The translations under genes and the position numbers were made by a program. A stretch of 64,000 nt of DNA from Paraburkholderia gardini (GTDB taxonomy: Bacteria; Pseudomonadota; Gammaproteobacteria; Burkholderiales; Burkholderiaceae). The stretch spans positions 62,001-126,000 of the forward strand of contig NZ_CAJQYY010000018.1 of NCBI RefSeq assembly GCF_907164575.1, in the 5' to 3' direction. Positions 43,104 to 50,786 of the stretch are shown here, in pieces. The notes beneath the pieces are model-generated. The model searched no databases. It was not told the DNA's origin and was given only the letters and a program-made list of their open reading frames with translations. Numbering within the stretch: position 1 is the stretch's first letter; the number at the start of each line of letters is the position of its first letter.

Positions 43104-44618
43104 TTACAGGTTGATCAACGTGTTATCGACGGCCTGCTGGGTCTTGATCGTCTGCGCGTTCGCCTGGTAGTTGCGCTGCGCCGTGATCAGGTCCACCAGC
43201 TCGCTTGTCAGATCGACGTTCGAGTTTTCCACCGCGCCGCCCTGCAGCGTGCCGTGATTCGTGCTGCCCGGCGTCGAGATCTGCGCGACGCCCGAAGCGG
43301 CCGTCGCTCCGTACTGGTTGTTGCCGAGATCGACGAGACCGTTCTGGTTCGCGAAGTTCGCGAGCACGATCTGGCCGAGCGCGGCCGTCTGGCCGTTCGA
43401 GTAGTTACCCGTCAGCGTGCCGTCCTGGCCGATCGTGAAATTGGTCAGCGTGCCGGCGGCGAAACCGTCCTGGTCGAGCGAGTTCGTGCCGTCCTTGCTG
43501 CCGAACTGCGTGGTGCCGCCGATACGCAGCTGCAGGCTTTGCGGTGTGGCTGAACCGTCGGTGGTCGGGATCGAGAAATCGAATGCCAGCGGCGTGGCAG
43601 TCGGGTTGCCCGCATTGTCGGTGGTGCTCACCAGATTGCCCGAGCTGTCGAAGGTCGCCGTGCCGATCTTGCTCGCCGTGCCGGTCGACACGCCCGCGTA
43701 TACGTCCCACGAGCCTGCTGCCGTCTTCACGAAGTACATGTTGACCTGCTGCGCGCCGCCGAGCGAGTCGTACACCGGCACCGACGTCGGATAGCTGTAG
43801 GTCGTGCTGTCGGTCTGGTCGAACGGGACGGACGTCGGCGACACGGTAACCGTGTCATTGACTGCCGGGACACCCGCGAGCGTCACCGTCTCACCGGTCC
43901 CGAGCGTGATCGGCGAGCCGTCCGTGTAAGTTGCGCCCGTGACCGAAGGCGTCGCGCTGCCATTGACGTAGACGTCATACGTCGTCGCGCTCGTGAACGT
44001 GATCTGATAGGTGTTGGCGTTCGTGCCGGCGGCGGTATTGGTGATCGCCGCGCCGCTGCTGGTCACCGTACCCGTGTTGGTGCCGCCGAGCGCCACGCCT
44101 GGCGTACCGAGCACCAGCGGATCCTGCGCGTTCAGATTGAGGCCAGCCGTGATGGTGCTGGTCGTCGTCGGCGGGATGTTCGCGGTCGGCACCTTCAGCG
44201 GCACCGTGTTCGCCGAGTTGATGATGCCGTTCGCGTTGGCCGCGTAACCCATCAGCTGCAGGCCGTCGGCGTTGATGATGAAGCCGTTCTTGTCGAGCTG
44301 GAACACGCCGTTACGCGAATACGTCAGCGAGCCGTTGTTCGACATCTGGAAGAAGCCGTTGCCGTTGATCGCGACGTCGAGCGCCTGATTCGTCGTGTTG
44401 ATCGTGCCTTGCGAAAACTGTTGCTGCACCGAGGCGAGACGCGAACCGATACCGATCTGCGTGTTCACCGCGGTTGCCACCGAATTCGCGTACATGTCGG
44501 CGAACTGCGCAGAGCCCTGCTTGAAACCCACCGTGTTCGCGTTGGCGATATTGTTGCCGATCACATCGAGGTCGCTCGACGCGCCAGCCAGCCCGCTCAA
44601 GCCTTGCTGATAACCCAT
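43104..44618 (-). CDS. flgE: FlgE, hook protein
   Basis: A 504-residue hook protein, longer than the enteric one (about 402) through a Thr-rich insertion at about residues 150-260. The N-terminal GLSGLAGASSDLDVIGNNIANANTVGFKQGSAQFADMYA and C-terminal VENSNVDLTSELVDLITAQRNYQANAQTIKT are the conserved D0 parts. FlgE subunits form the universal joint. Repeated TSATTYDVYVNG-like strands in the insertion resemble those in FlgL. Confidence 0.97.
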   Translation of the reverse strand: MGYQQGLSGLAGASSDLDVIGNNIANANTVGFKQGSAQFADMYANSVATAVNTQIGIGSRLASVQQQFSQGTINTTNQALDVAINGNGFFQMSNNGSLTYSRNGVFQLDKNGFIINADGLQLMGYAANANGIINSANTVPLKVPTANIPPTTTSTITAGLNLNAQDPLVLGTPGVALGGTNTGTVTSSGAAITNTAAGTNANTYQITFTSATTYDVYVNGSATPSVTGATYTDGSPITLGTGETVTLAGVPAVNDTVTVSPTSVPFDQTDSTTYSYPTSVPVYDSLGGAQQVNMYFVKTAAGSWDVYAGVSTGTASKIGTATFDSSGNLVSTTDNAGNPTATPLAFDFSIPTTDGSATPQSLQLRIGGTTQFGSKDGTNSLDQDGFAAGTLTNFTIGQDGTLTGNYSNGQTAALGQIVLANFANQNGLVDLGNNQYGATAASGVAQISTPGSTNHGTLQGGAVENSNVDLTSELVDLITAQRNYQANAQTIKTQQAVDNTLINL

Positions 44619-44651
44619 GACATTCTCCGTATCTGAAGTATCTGGATGCAG

Positions 44652-45368
44652 TTAGATGATGGCGGCGATGTCGGTCAGTCCGACCGTGCTGCCCGTCGAC
44701 AGCACGAGGCCCGCCGTGCCGTCCGTCTGTTTGATCACGCCTTGAACCGTGCCGGCGGACAGCGTCGTCGCCGTCGCGGCCTTGCCGCCGACCGTGCCGG
44801 TCGCGGTAATCGTGTAGGTGCCGTCCGGCAGCGCGTTGCCTGACTTGTCGACCGGTGTCCAGCCCACCGGCACCGTGCCCGCCGACTGCTTGCCGAGGTC
44901 GAGCGTGTTGACGATCGTGCCGGCCGAGTTCTTGACGACGATCTGCAGGTCGGACGCGTCGTTCGCGAGCGTGACGCCGAAGCCGGTCGCCTTGCCGCTT
45001 GCCACCTGGAACGTGTTGCCCGGGGCGAGCACCGTCGAGCCGATCAGGTTCGCGGCCTGCGTCTGCTGGCCCGCGGTCAGTTGCGTCGAGAGCGACGTGA
45101 GCGACGTGTTCAGCTGGCTGATGCCCGTCACCGTGTTGATCTGGGCCAGCTGCGAAGTCATCTGCGAGCTGTCCATCGGATTCGTCGGGTCCTGGTTCTT
45201 CATCTGCGCGATGAGCAGTTGCAGGAACGTGTTCTGCAGATCCGAGCCGCTTGTCGCGCTCGAGGTCGAGCTGGAGCTGGAGGACGAACTGGCCGTGCCG
45301 TTCATCGTATCGAGCAACGTCTGCGATATGGCCGGGCCGTTGTTACCGATAGAGGTGTTGGTGGTCAA
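44652..45368 (-). CDS. flgD: FlgD, hook cap/scaffolding protein
   Basis: A 238-residue hook cap protein with a TTG start at 45368 behind AGGAG. The N-terminal export and cap region contains FLQLLIAQMKNQDPTNPMDSSQMTSQLAQINTVTGISQLN (about residues 48-87), the FlgD signature. The C-terminal half is the FlgD Ig-like/Tudor region with VGWTPVDKSGNALPDGTYTITATG. A serine run is present at residues 27-37. It promotes FlgE polymerisation. Confidence 0.96.
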   Translation of the reverse strand: MTTNTSIGNNGPAISQTLLDTMNGTASSSSSSSSTSSATSGSDLQNTFLQLLIAQMKNQDPTNPMDSSQMTSQLAQINTVTGISQLNTSLTSLSTQLTAGQQTQAANLIGSTVLAPGNTFQVASGKATGFGVTLANDASDLQIVVKNSAGTIVNTLDLGKQSAGTVPVGWTPVDKSGNALPDGTYTITATGTVGGKAATATTLSAGTVQGVIKQTDGTAGLVLSTGSTVGLTDIAAII

Positions 45369-45379
45369 GGAAATGCTCC

Positions 45380-45808
45380 TCAGGTTCCGATCGTTAGCGT
45401 TTTCAGCATCAGCTGCTTCGCGGTATTCAGTGTTTCGACGTTGGCCTGATACGAGCGCGAGGCCGAAATCATGTTGACCATTTCCTGCACCGGATCGACG
45501 TTCGGCAACGTGACGTAGCCGTCTGCATTCGCGGCCGGGTTACCCGGTTCGTACGACGTTTTCATCGGCGTCGGATCGTCGATGACGCCCGTCACCTGGA
45601 CGCCGCCGATCTGCTGGCCGGAGCTCGTGCGTGCGCCGCCCGCGATCGGGCTGACGCCGAACACGACCTGCTTGGCCTTGTACGGCTGGCCGTCGGGACC
45701 GGTGGTGCTGTCCGCGTTCGCCAGGTTCGACGCCGTGACGTTGAGCCGCTGCGACTGCGCGGACATCGCCGAACCGGCGACATTGAAAATATTCATCAGG
45801 GAAGGCAT
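45380..45808 (-). CDS. flgC: FlgC, proximal rod protein
   Basis: A 142-residue rod protein: [36 protein letters not shown] at the N-terminus, and [40 protein letters not shown] at the C-terminus. ATG 45808 includes the usual MPSL leader. It follows flgB by 107 bp and precedes flgD by 11 bp. Confidence 0.97.
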   Translation of the reverse strand: MPSLMNIFNVAGSAMSAQSQRLNVTASNLANADSTTGPDGQPYKAKQVVFGVSPIAGGARTSSGQQIGGVQVTGVIDDPTPMKTSYEPGNPAANADGYVTLPNVDPVQEMVNMISASRSYQANVETLNTAKQLMLKTLTIGT

Positions 45809-45915
45809 GGCTTCTCGACCTCTCTTGCCGGTGTCCGGCTATTAATCCCGTAGCGTGTGGTTTCTGGCGGTACTCAAATCAGATGCGGTGATGCGTGATA
45901 TTCCTGCGTGCCTGC

Positions 45916-46407
45916 TTACGAACCCGACGTGATCGCCGAGAGCATGGTCTTGATCTGTTGCGACAACACGGTCATGCCCGACTCGAAGTGCAGCGAGTTG
46001 TCGGCGAAGTTCACGCGCTCCGTGTCGAGATCGACGGTATTGCCATCGAGCGACGGTTGCGCCGGAATGCGGTATGCGACCGTGCCGAAGTCGTCGGTCG
46101 GGCCGCCGGTGGCCTGAAGGGTCTGCTTGCCCGGCAGGTGTCCTGGCTGCGTCGACACCATCGACATGCCGCTCGTCACACCGGCGGGTTGCGTCATGGC
46201 GAGCGTCGAACTGTTCGACGCGCCCTGAACGGCGCCGCCGCTCTTTTTCAGCGCGCCGGCAAGCGCCGACGAAAAATCGACATCGCGTGCCTTGTAGCCG
46301 GGCGTGTCGGAGTTGGCGATATTCGAAGACAGCAGCTCCTGACGGTAGGCGCGCACATCGAGCGCCTGGCGGCCAAAAGCGAATTCGGCATCGAGTTTGT
46401 CCAGCAT
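45916..46407 (-). CDS. flgB: FlgB, proximal rod protein
   Basis: A 163-residue rod protein, first of the flgBCDEFGHIJ run. The N-terminal FGRQALDVRAYRQELLSSNIANSDTPGYKARDVDFSSAL is the FlgB signature, and the C-terminal NFADNSLHFESGMTVLSQQIKTMLSAI matches the family. An FlhDC-like box with a TAAGAT -10 lies about 110 bp upstream and is shared with divergent flgA. Confidence 0.96.
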   Translation of the reverse strand: MLDKLDAEFAFGRQALDVRAYRQELLSSNIANSDTPGYKARDVDFSSALAGALKKSGGAVQGASNSSTLAMTQPAGVTSGMSMVSTQPGHLPGKQTLQATGGPTDDFGTVAYRIPAQPSLDGNTVDLDTERVNFADNSLHFESGMTVLSQQIKTMLSAITSGS

Positions 46408-46515
46408 TGATCTTTCCCCATGACGGTCCGGGGCTTCCTGATCGGCCGATGTGCGCTTTGCGCGAGGCGCAGCGAACGATGATGGCGACCATGAAGGCCT
46501 TTTTGCATGTGATGC

Positions 46516-46608
46516 ATCTTAGGGGCCGGCGCCAGGCGGCAATCGGACGAATAACCGGGGAAGGGGGCCTCTATTCAACGTTTGCCAGAGAGGGCCGCTC
46601 TCTAGAAT
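46516..46608. promoter_or_regulatory. FlhDC-like box with divergent promoters for flgB and flgA
   Basis: The half-sites are CGAATA at 46548-46553 and TATTCA at 46571-46576, an inverted pair with an 17-bp C/G-rich spacer. Reading left (flgB), a TAAGAT -10 (46516-46521) lies 26 bp beyond the half-site. Reading right (flgA), a TAGAAT -10 (46603-46608) lies 26 bp beyond the other half-site. The symmetric spacing suggests one activator complex drives both directions. FlhDC as activator is inferred. Confidence 0.7.
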
Positions 46609-46644
46609 GCGATTCGTACCAGTGCATTCCGATGGAGAAACACC

Positions 46645-47982
46645 ATGTCCCTGTCCGCTTCCGCTCTCCCGCACACCGCGCGCCGCGCCAGTGCGGGCAC
46701 CGTACGGACGCTGGCGGCGTGGCTCGCGCTCGCCGTCGGCGCGGCCGGCGCGGCGCTGCCTTCGTCCGCCTACGCGGAGGACGCCGGCGGACCGATCGTG
46801 ATCGCGGGACCCGCCGAGACGAATCCGGGCGCGCTCGCGGCAATGGCCGGGCGCATGAATGCGCCGGCGCCAACGGCTGCCATGCAGCGCGCGGCGATGG
46901 ACACAGCCGGCCGCGCGTCGCCGAACGATCGCAACAACATCGACCGGTTCGCCAACGCAGCCCACGCGGATGGTGCGATCGTCATTCCCGGCGCGGGCGA
47001 GGCGCCGGCTCCGGGCATGATGCGCGTCAGCATGCAGCCTGCCGAACGCCAGGTGATGCCGGTGATCATCGCGCCCTCGCAACCGGCCGTGCGCATGGCC
47101 GAGCCGGTGCGGCCGGTCGCGGCGAACCCGCCCGCCAGCGATGCCGCGGCACAATTCGACACGCTCGCATCGCGCGGCGAGCCGCCGCAACTGGGCACCA
47201 GTGCCGGCAACACGACGCGCGCGATGGGCACTCATGCAGCGGCTCGCAGCGTGCCCGCTTCGCAACCGACAGTGCTGTCCGCTGCGCTGCAGACCGTCGC
47301 TGCACAGCCCACGCAGGCGGCGACTCAGGCCGTACAAGCCGCGCCACCCGTTCCCGCCGGCCAGCAGGACGGCGAAGCGGTCCGCCGCGCCGCGCTCGCG
47401 TTCCTGCAGCAGCAGGTCGTCGGCCTGCCGGGCAAGGTCGAGATCACGATTGCGCCGGTGTTTCCGCGCGGGCTCGCCGCCTGCGCGACGTTCGAGCCGT
47501 TCATGCCGACCGGCACGCGCCTCTGGGGCCGCACGACTGTCGGTGTGCGCTGTGCTGGCGAGCGTCCGTGGACGATGTACATGCAGGCGCGCATTACCGT
47601 GCACGCCACCTATTACGTGGCCTCGCGCCCGATGAATCCCGGCGAGACGCTTTCCGCCGCCGACCTCGTCGCCCGTGAAGGCGATCTGACGATGTTGCCG
47701 CAATCGATCGTGACCGATCCGTCGCAGGCCATCGGCTCGGCCACCACGATGCGTGTGTCCGCCGGCCTGCCGCTGCGCCTGGACATGCTGAAGAGCGCGT
47801 CGTCGGTGACGATCGGCCAGACCGTGAAAGTGGTCGCGCAAGGGCAGGGTTTTGCGATTTCGGCGGAAGGCAGCGCGATGAACAACGCGGCGCCCGGCCA
47901 GTCGGTGCGGGTGAAGACGGCCAGTGGCCAGGTGATCCAGGGAATTGTGAAGAACGGTGGCACCGTCGAGATCCAGCTCTAG
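46645..47982 (+). CDS. flgA: FlgA, P-ring assembly chaperone (long form)
   Basis: A 445-residue protein, about twice the enteric length (219). A signal region (LAAWLALAVGAAGAALPSSAYA, about residues 24-45) is followed by some 200 residues rich in Ala, Pro and Gln. Recognisable FlgA starts near residue 240 with AVRRAALAFLQQQVVGLPGKVEITI, then the SAF region YYVASRPMNPGETLSAADLVAREGDLTMLP and the C-terminal VIQGIVKNGGTVEIQL. It chaperones FlgI in the periplasm. ATGGAGAAA precedes the ATG. It is divergent from flgB. Confidence 0.94.
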   Translation: MSLSASALPHTARRASAGTVRTLAAWLALAVGAAGAALPSSAYAEDAGGPIVIAGPAETNPGALAAMAGRMNAPAPTAAMQRAAMDTAGRASPNDRNNIDRFANAAHADGAIVIPGAGEAPAPGMMRVSMQPAERQVMPVIIAPSQPAVRMAEPVRPVAANPPASDAAAQFDTLASRGEPPQLGTSAGNTTRAMGTHAAARSVPASQPTVLSAALQTVAAQPTQAATQAVQAAPPVPAGQQDGEAVRRAALAFLQQQVVGLPGKVEITIAPVFPRGLAACATFEPFMPTGTRLWGRTTVGVRCAGERPWTMYMQARITVHATYYVASRPMNPGETLSAADLVAREGDLTMLPQSIVTDPSQAIGSATTMRVSAGLPLRLDMLKSASSVTIGQTVKVVAQGQGFAISAEGSAMNNAAPGQSVRVKTASGQVIQGIVKNGGTVEIQL

Positions 47983-48070
47983 TTTGCTGGGGCGGGATGA
48001 CGGAACACCGGGGCGCCGCGAGCACTGTGCGCACAGGAAGAAGACCGGAAGCGGGCGGTATCGATTGAGC

Positions 48071-48098
48071 TAAAGTTTCGATTCGTGAATGCCGTTAT
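48071..48098 (+). promoter_or_regulatory. Probable sigma-28 promoter of flgM-flgN
   Basis: TAAAGTTT (48071-48078) matches the -35 exactly. GCCGTTAT (48091-48098) matches the -10 at 6 of 8, with a 12-base spacer instead of 11. It lies 28 bp before the GTG start of flgM and would let FliA activate its own antagonist. An ATG at 48085 falls inside the promoter and so is unlikely to be the start. Confidence 0.65.
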
Positions 48099-48126
48099 TA
48101 GACTCAAATCGTTCAGGAAGCCAATC

Positions 48127-48489
48127 GTGAAAGTCGATTCCACATCCAATTCAGGTCTGCCGACGTTGAAAGACGCCGCGCAGCGTGCGCAGCAAGGCGG
48201 CGACGCCGCTCCGGCGAGCGCGGGCGCAACGGCTGCCGGTGCAGCAGCCAGCAGCAGTGCGGCAGGCAGCGCGTCGGGCGACGCGAGCGTCAGCCTGTCG
48301 GGACTGGCCGCGCATCTGCACAGCCTCGCCTCCACTGGCTCGGCCGACATCGATACGGCAAGCGTCGAATCGATCCGTCAGGCGATCAAGGACGGTTCGC
48401 TGAAGATCGATACCGGCAAGATTGCTGATGGCGTGCTGGAAACGGCGCGCAACCTGTTGCAGAAGAAGAGCCCGTCGACCGGCAACTGA
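48127..48489 (+). CDS. flgM: FlgM, anti-sigma-28 factor
   Basis: A 120-residue anti-sigma factor. GTG 48127 (MKVDSTSNSG) is chosen: AGGAAG is 6 bases upstream, and the longer in-frame ATG 48085 lies within the promoter. An Ala/Ser-rich region (residues 20-55) is followed by the FlgM C-terminal domain DTASVESIRQAIKDGSLKIDTGKIADGVLETARNLL. It holds FliA inactive until it is exported through the finished hook. The Ala-rich insertion makes it a little longer than enteric FlgM (97). Confidence 0.94.
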   Translation: MKVDSTSNSGLPTLKDAAQRAQQGGDAAPASAGATAAGAAASSSAAGSASGDASVSLSGLAAHLHSLASTGSADIDTASVESIRQAIKDGSLKIDTGKIADGVLETARNLLQKKSPSTGN

Positions 48490-48584
48490 TTGACGCACCG
48501 GTGCATGGTGCGCCTCGTGCCGGGCGGCATTTGTCAAACTGGGTCCGCATGCAACGCGCGGGCCAGCGTGTCTAGCGAGTTGTG

Positions 48585-49034
48585 ATGAAAGACGCCCTGC
48601 TTTCTACTGTCATCGACGAATATTCGACCGTCGAAGCCTTTGCCTCGGTTCTCGCCCTGGAAGAAAAGGCGCTCACTGCCGTTGAGCCGCTCGAAACGCT
48701 CCCGCCGATCGTCGAAAAGAAAACCGAACTGGTCGGCAAACTCTCCACGCTGGAACAATTGCGCGATGCGCAACTGGCTGAGCTCGGCTATCCGGCCGGC
48801 TGGCCGGGGATGGAGCTGGCCGCGGACGGCGATGCGCGACTGGCCGCGCAATGGTCGCTGCTGCAAAAAGCCGCCGAACGCGCGCGCCGCTCGAACACCC
48901 TGAACGGTTCGCTGATTCGCACGCGGATGGACTACAACCAGCGCGCGCTCGAAGCGCTCAACGTCGCGGTCACCACCGAACGCGTCGGGTTCTACGGCCC
49001 GGACGGACGGATTCCGGCGAATAACGGGCTTTAA
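48585..49034 (+). CDS. flgN: FlgN, chaperone for FlgK/FlgL
   Basis: A 149-residue helical protein from ATG 48585 (a GTG at 48582 would add one residue). The pattern LEEKALTAVEPLETLPPIVEKKTELVGKLSTLEQLRDAQLAELG and the C-terminal NGSLIRTRMDYNQRALEALNV are typical of FlgN. It guards FlgK and FlgL before export. It follows flgM by 95 bp and is closed by a strong terminator. Confidence 0.93.
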   Translation: MKDALLSTVIDEYSTVEAFASVLALEEKALTAVEPLETLPPIVEKKTELVGKLSTLEQLRDAQLAELGYPAGWPGMELAADGDARLAAQWSLLQKAAERARRSNTLNGSLIRTRMDYNQRALEALNVAVTTERVGFYGPDGRIPANNGL

Positions 49035-49076
49035 GCCCGGTCACGCGGACCGTTTCGCTTCCTGAATCCCTGACAC

Positions 49077-49115
49077 AAAAAGCAACGCGGCGCCTGGTGC
49101 GCCGCGTTGCTTTTT
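49077..49115. terminator. Strong bidirectional terminator between flgN and fliA
   Basis: A perfect 13-bp stem AGCAACGCGGCGC / GCGCCGCGTTGCT (49081-49093 with 49099-49111), loop CTGGT. It is flanked by an A-run on the left and TTTTT on the right, so it can end both the flgAMN side and the flhF-flhG-fliA side. Confidence 0.93.
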
Positions 49116-49151
49116 CTGCGATGGGTGGAGATATCGCGAAACCGGCTGATA

Positions 49152-49886
49152 TCAGCCCGCCTCCGCTCCCGCCCACGCCATTTCCCGCAACCGCGTGCGC
49201 AGCCGCGCAACCGCCTGGCTGTGCAACTGGCACACGCGCGATTCGCTGACTTCCATCACCGCGCCAATCTCCCGCAGGTTCAGCCCGCGCTCGTAATACA
49301 GCGACATCAGCAGCTTCTCGCGTTCCGGCAGGCGGTCGATCGCTTCGACCAGCGCCGAGCGCAGACTGTCGTCGAGCAGCGCCGACAGCGGGTCCGAATG
49401 GTCGACGCAGTAACGGTCGAGAAACGGCTCATCGTCGGCGGAACGGTCGAAATCTTCGTAGTAGATCAGCTGGCTGCCATGCAGGTCCTGCAGCATCGAC
49501 TGATATTCGTCGAGTGGCATTTTCAGGTGATCGGCGATCTCGGTCTCGCTCGCCGAGCGGCCCAGATGCTGTTCCACCTTGTGCACCGCCGTTTCCACCT
49601 CGCGTGAAGTGCGGCGCAGGCTGCGCGGCAGCCAGTCGTTGCTGCGCAGCTCGTCGAGCATCGCGCCGCGAATCCGCTGGCTTGCGTACGTTTCGAACTG
49701 CGCGCCCTGATCTTCCTTGTACCGGCTCGCCGCATCCAGCAGGCCGATCATGCCGGCCTGGATCAGGTCGTCGAGATCCACGCTCGCCGGCATCTTGGCG
49801 ACGAGCTGCAGGCCGAGGCGCCGCACCAGCGGTGCGTATTTTGCCAGGACGTCGGCCTGGGAGATCTTTCCCTGAGCGTTGTACAT
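49152..49886 (-). CDS. fliA: FliA, sigma-28 factor
   Basis: A 244-residue flagellar sigma factor. Region 2 reads LDDLIQAGMIGLLDAASRYKEDQGAQFETYASQRIRGAMLDELR (about residues 33-77), and region 4 reads LPEREKLLMSLYYERGLNLREIGAVMEVSESRVCQLHSQAVARLR near the C-terminus. AAGGGGAG precedes the ATG. It directs RNA polymerase to the late promoters seen before fliS, flgK and ycgR. It follows flhG by 30 bp, in the flhF-flhG-fliA order common outside the enterics. Confidence 0.97.
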   Translation of the reverse strand: MYNAQGKISQADVLAKYAPLVRRLGLQLVAKMPASVDLDDLIQAGMIGLLDAASRYKEDQGAQFETYASQRIRGAMLDELRSNDWLPRSLRRTSREVETAVHKVEQHLGRSASETEIADHLKMPLDEYQSMLQDLHGSQLIYYEDFDRSADDEPFLDRYCVDHSDPLSALLDDSLRSALVEAIDRLPEREKLLMSLYYERGLNLREIGAVMEVSESRVCQLHSQAVARLRTRLREMAWAGAEAG

Positions 49887-49916
49887 CGTGCTCCCCTTGT
49901 CTCCGCGCTTCGCCTC

Positions 49917-50786
49917 TCAGGCGTGCTGCGCAGACGGTTGGTCGGCGTGTTTCGCCGCTGTTACTGTCGCGGAAGCCATCCCGGGCGTCCGTGACGACAT
50001 CGCTGGCCGCATCGGCCAGTACTGCAGTTCTCCGGCGACCTGCCGGAAGTCGCGCGCAGCCGGTGTCGACGGAAACGCATCGACGACGCAGCGCGACAAC
50101 TCCACGGCCCGCGTCATGCGCGGGTCAGCCGTCACACATCCTGCTTCTTCCAGCGCGACAGTCAGATACCGCCCCGCGACGCCCGCCAGATTTTCAAACG
50201 CACTGTGCGCATCCGCCGCGCTCTGGACGCGATTCACCAGCACGCGGAACTGCGGGATCGCGTGCGCGAAATGCAGACGCTTCATGCACGCATACGCGTC
50301 GGTGATCGCCTGGGCGTCGATGCGCGTGACGATCAGCACGTCGTTGGCCTGCATCGCGAGCGACGACAGCGCCCCGTCGTGGTCGAGTTCCGCGTCGATC
50401 AGCACGATGTCAGCCGGTCCGGCGAGCAGCAGCGCCAGCTGTTCCGGCGTGCAGCCCTCGCGATTGCCGCGCGAAGCGACGAGTACGCCAAAGCCAAGCT
50501 CGTGGCGGCCGACGGCCTGCGCGAGCGCCATCTCGCCGCGCACGACCGCCGTGAAGTTGCCCGCGCCGCGCACGCCGCCGAGCATGCCGTTTACCGAGTT
50601 CTTGCCAAAACGCTCGTCGATCACCAGCACGTCGCGGCCAAGCTCCGCGAGCGCGGCCGCGAGATTCACCACCGCGGTCGTGCAACCGACGCCGGACGAG
50701 CCGCCCGTAACAGCGACCACGCGCGAACCGGACCGGTTGAGCAGACGACGCAAGCCTTCCGCCTGATCGAGCACGAACTTATCCAA
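49917..50786 (-). CDS. flhG: FlhG/FleN-like MinD-family protein with degenerate P-loop
   Basis: A 289-residue FlhG. I choose TTG 50786: GAGG lies six bases upstream and translation then begins MDKFVLDQAEGLRRLL, carrying the DQAxxLR helix (residues 7-13) known to stimulate FlhF GTPase. An open frame extends to 50900 inside flhF but encodes an unlikely Arg-rich leader. The P-loop region reads TGGSSGVGCTT (residues 27-37), with Cys35 where the catalytic Walker Lys should be and no deviant-Walker Lys. The next motif is VIDERF rather than a DADxG. It may therefore not hydrolyse ATP. It overlaps flhF by 8 bp. Confidence 0.9.
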   Translation of the reverse strand: MDKFVLDQAEGLRRLLNRSGSRVVAVTGGSSGVGCTTAVVNLAAALAELGRDVLVIDERFGKNSVNGMLGGVRGAGNFTAVVRGEMALAQAVGRHELGFGVLVASRGNREGCTPEQLALLLAGPADIVLIDAELDHDGALSSLAMQANDVLIVTRIDAQAITDAYACMKRLHFAHAIPQFRVLVNRVQSAADAHSAFENLAGVAGRYLTVALEEAGCVTADPRMTRAVELSRCVVDAFPSTPAARDFRQVAGELQYWPMRPAMSSRTPGMASATVTAAKHADQPSAQHA

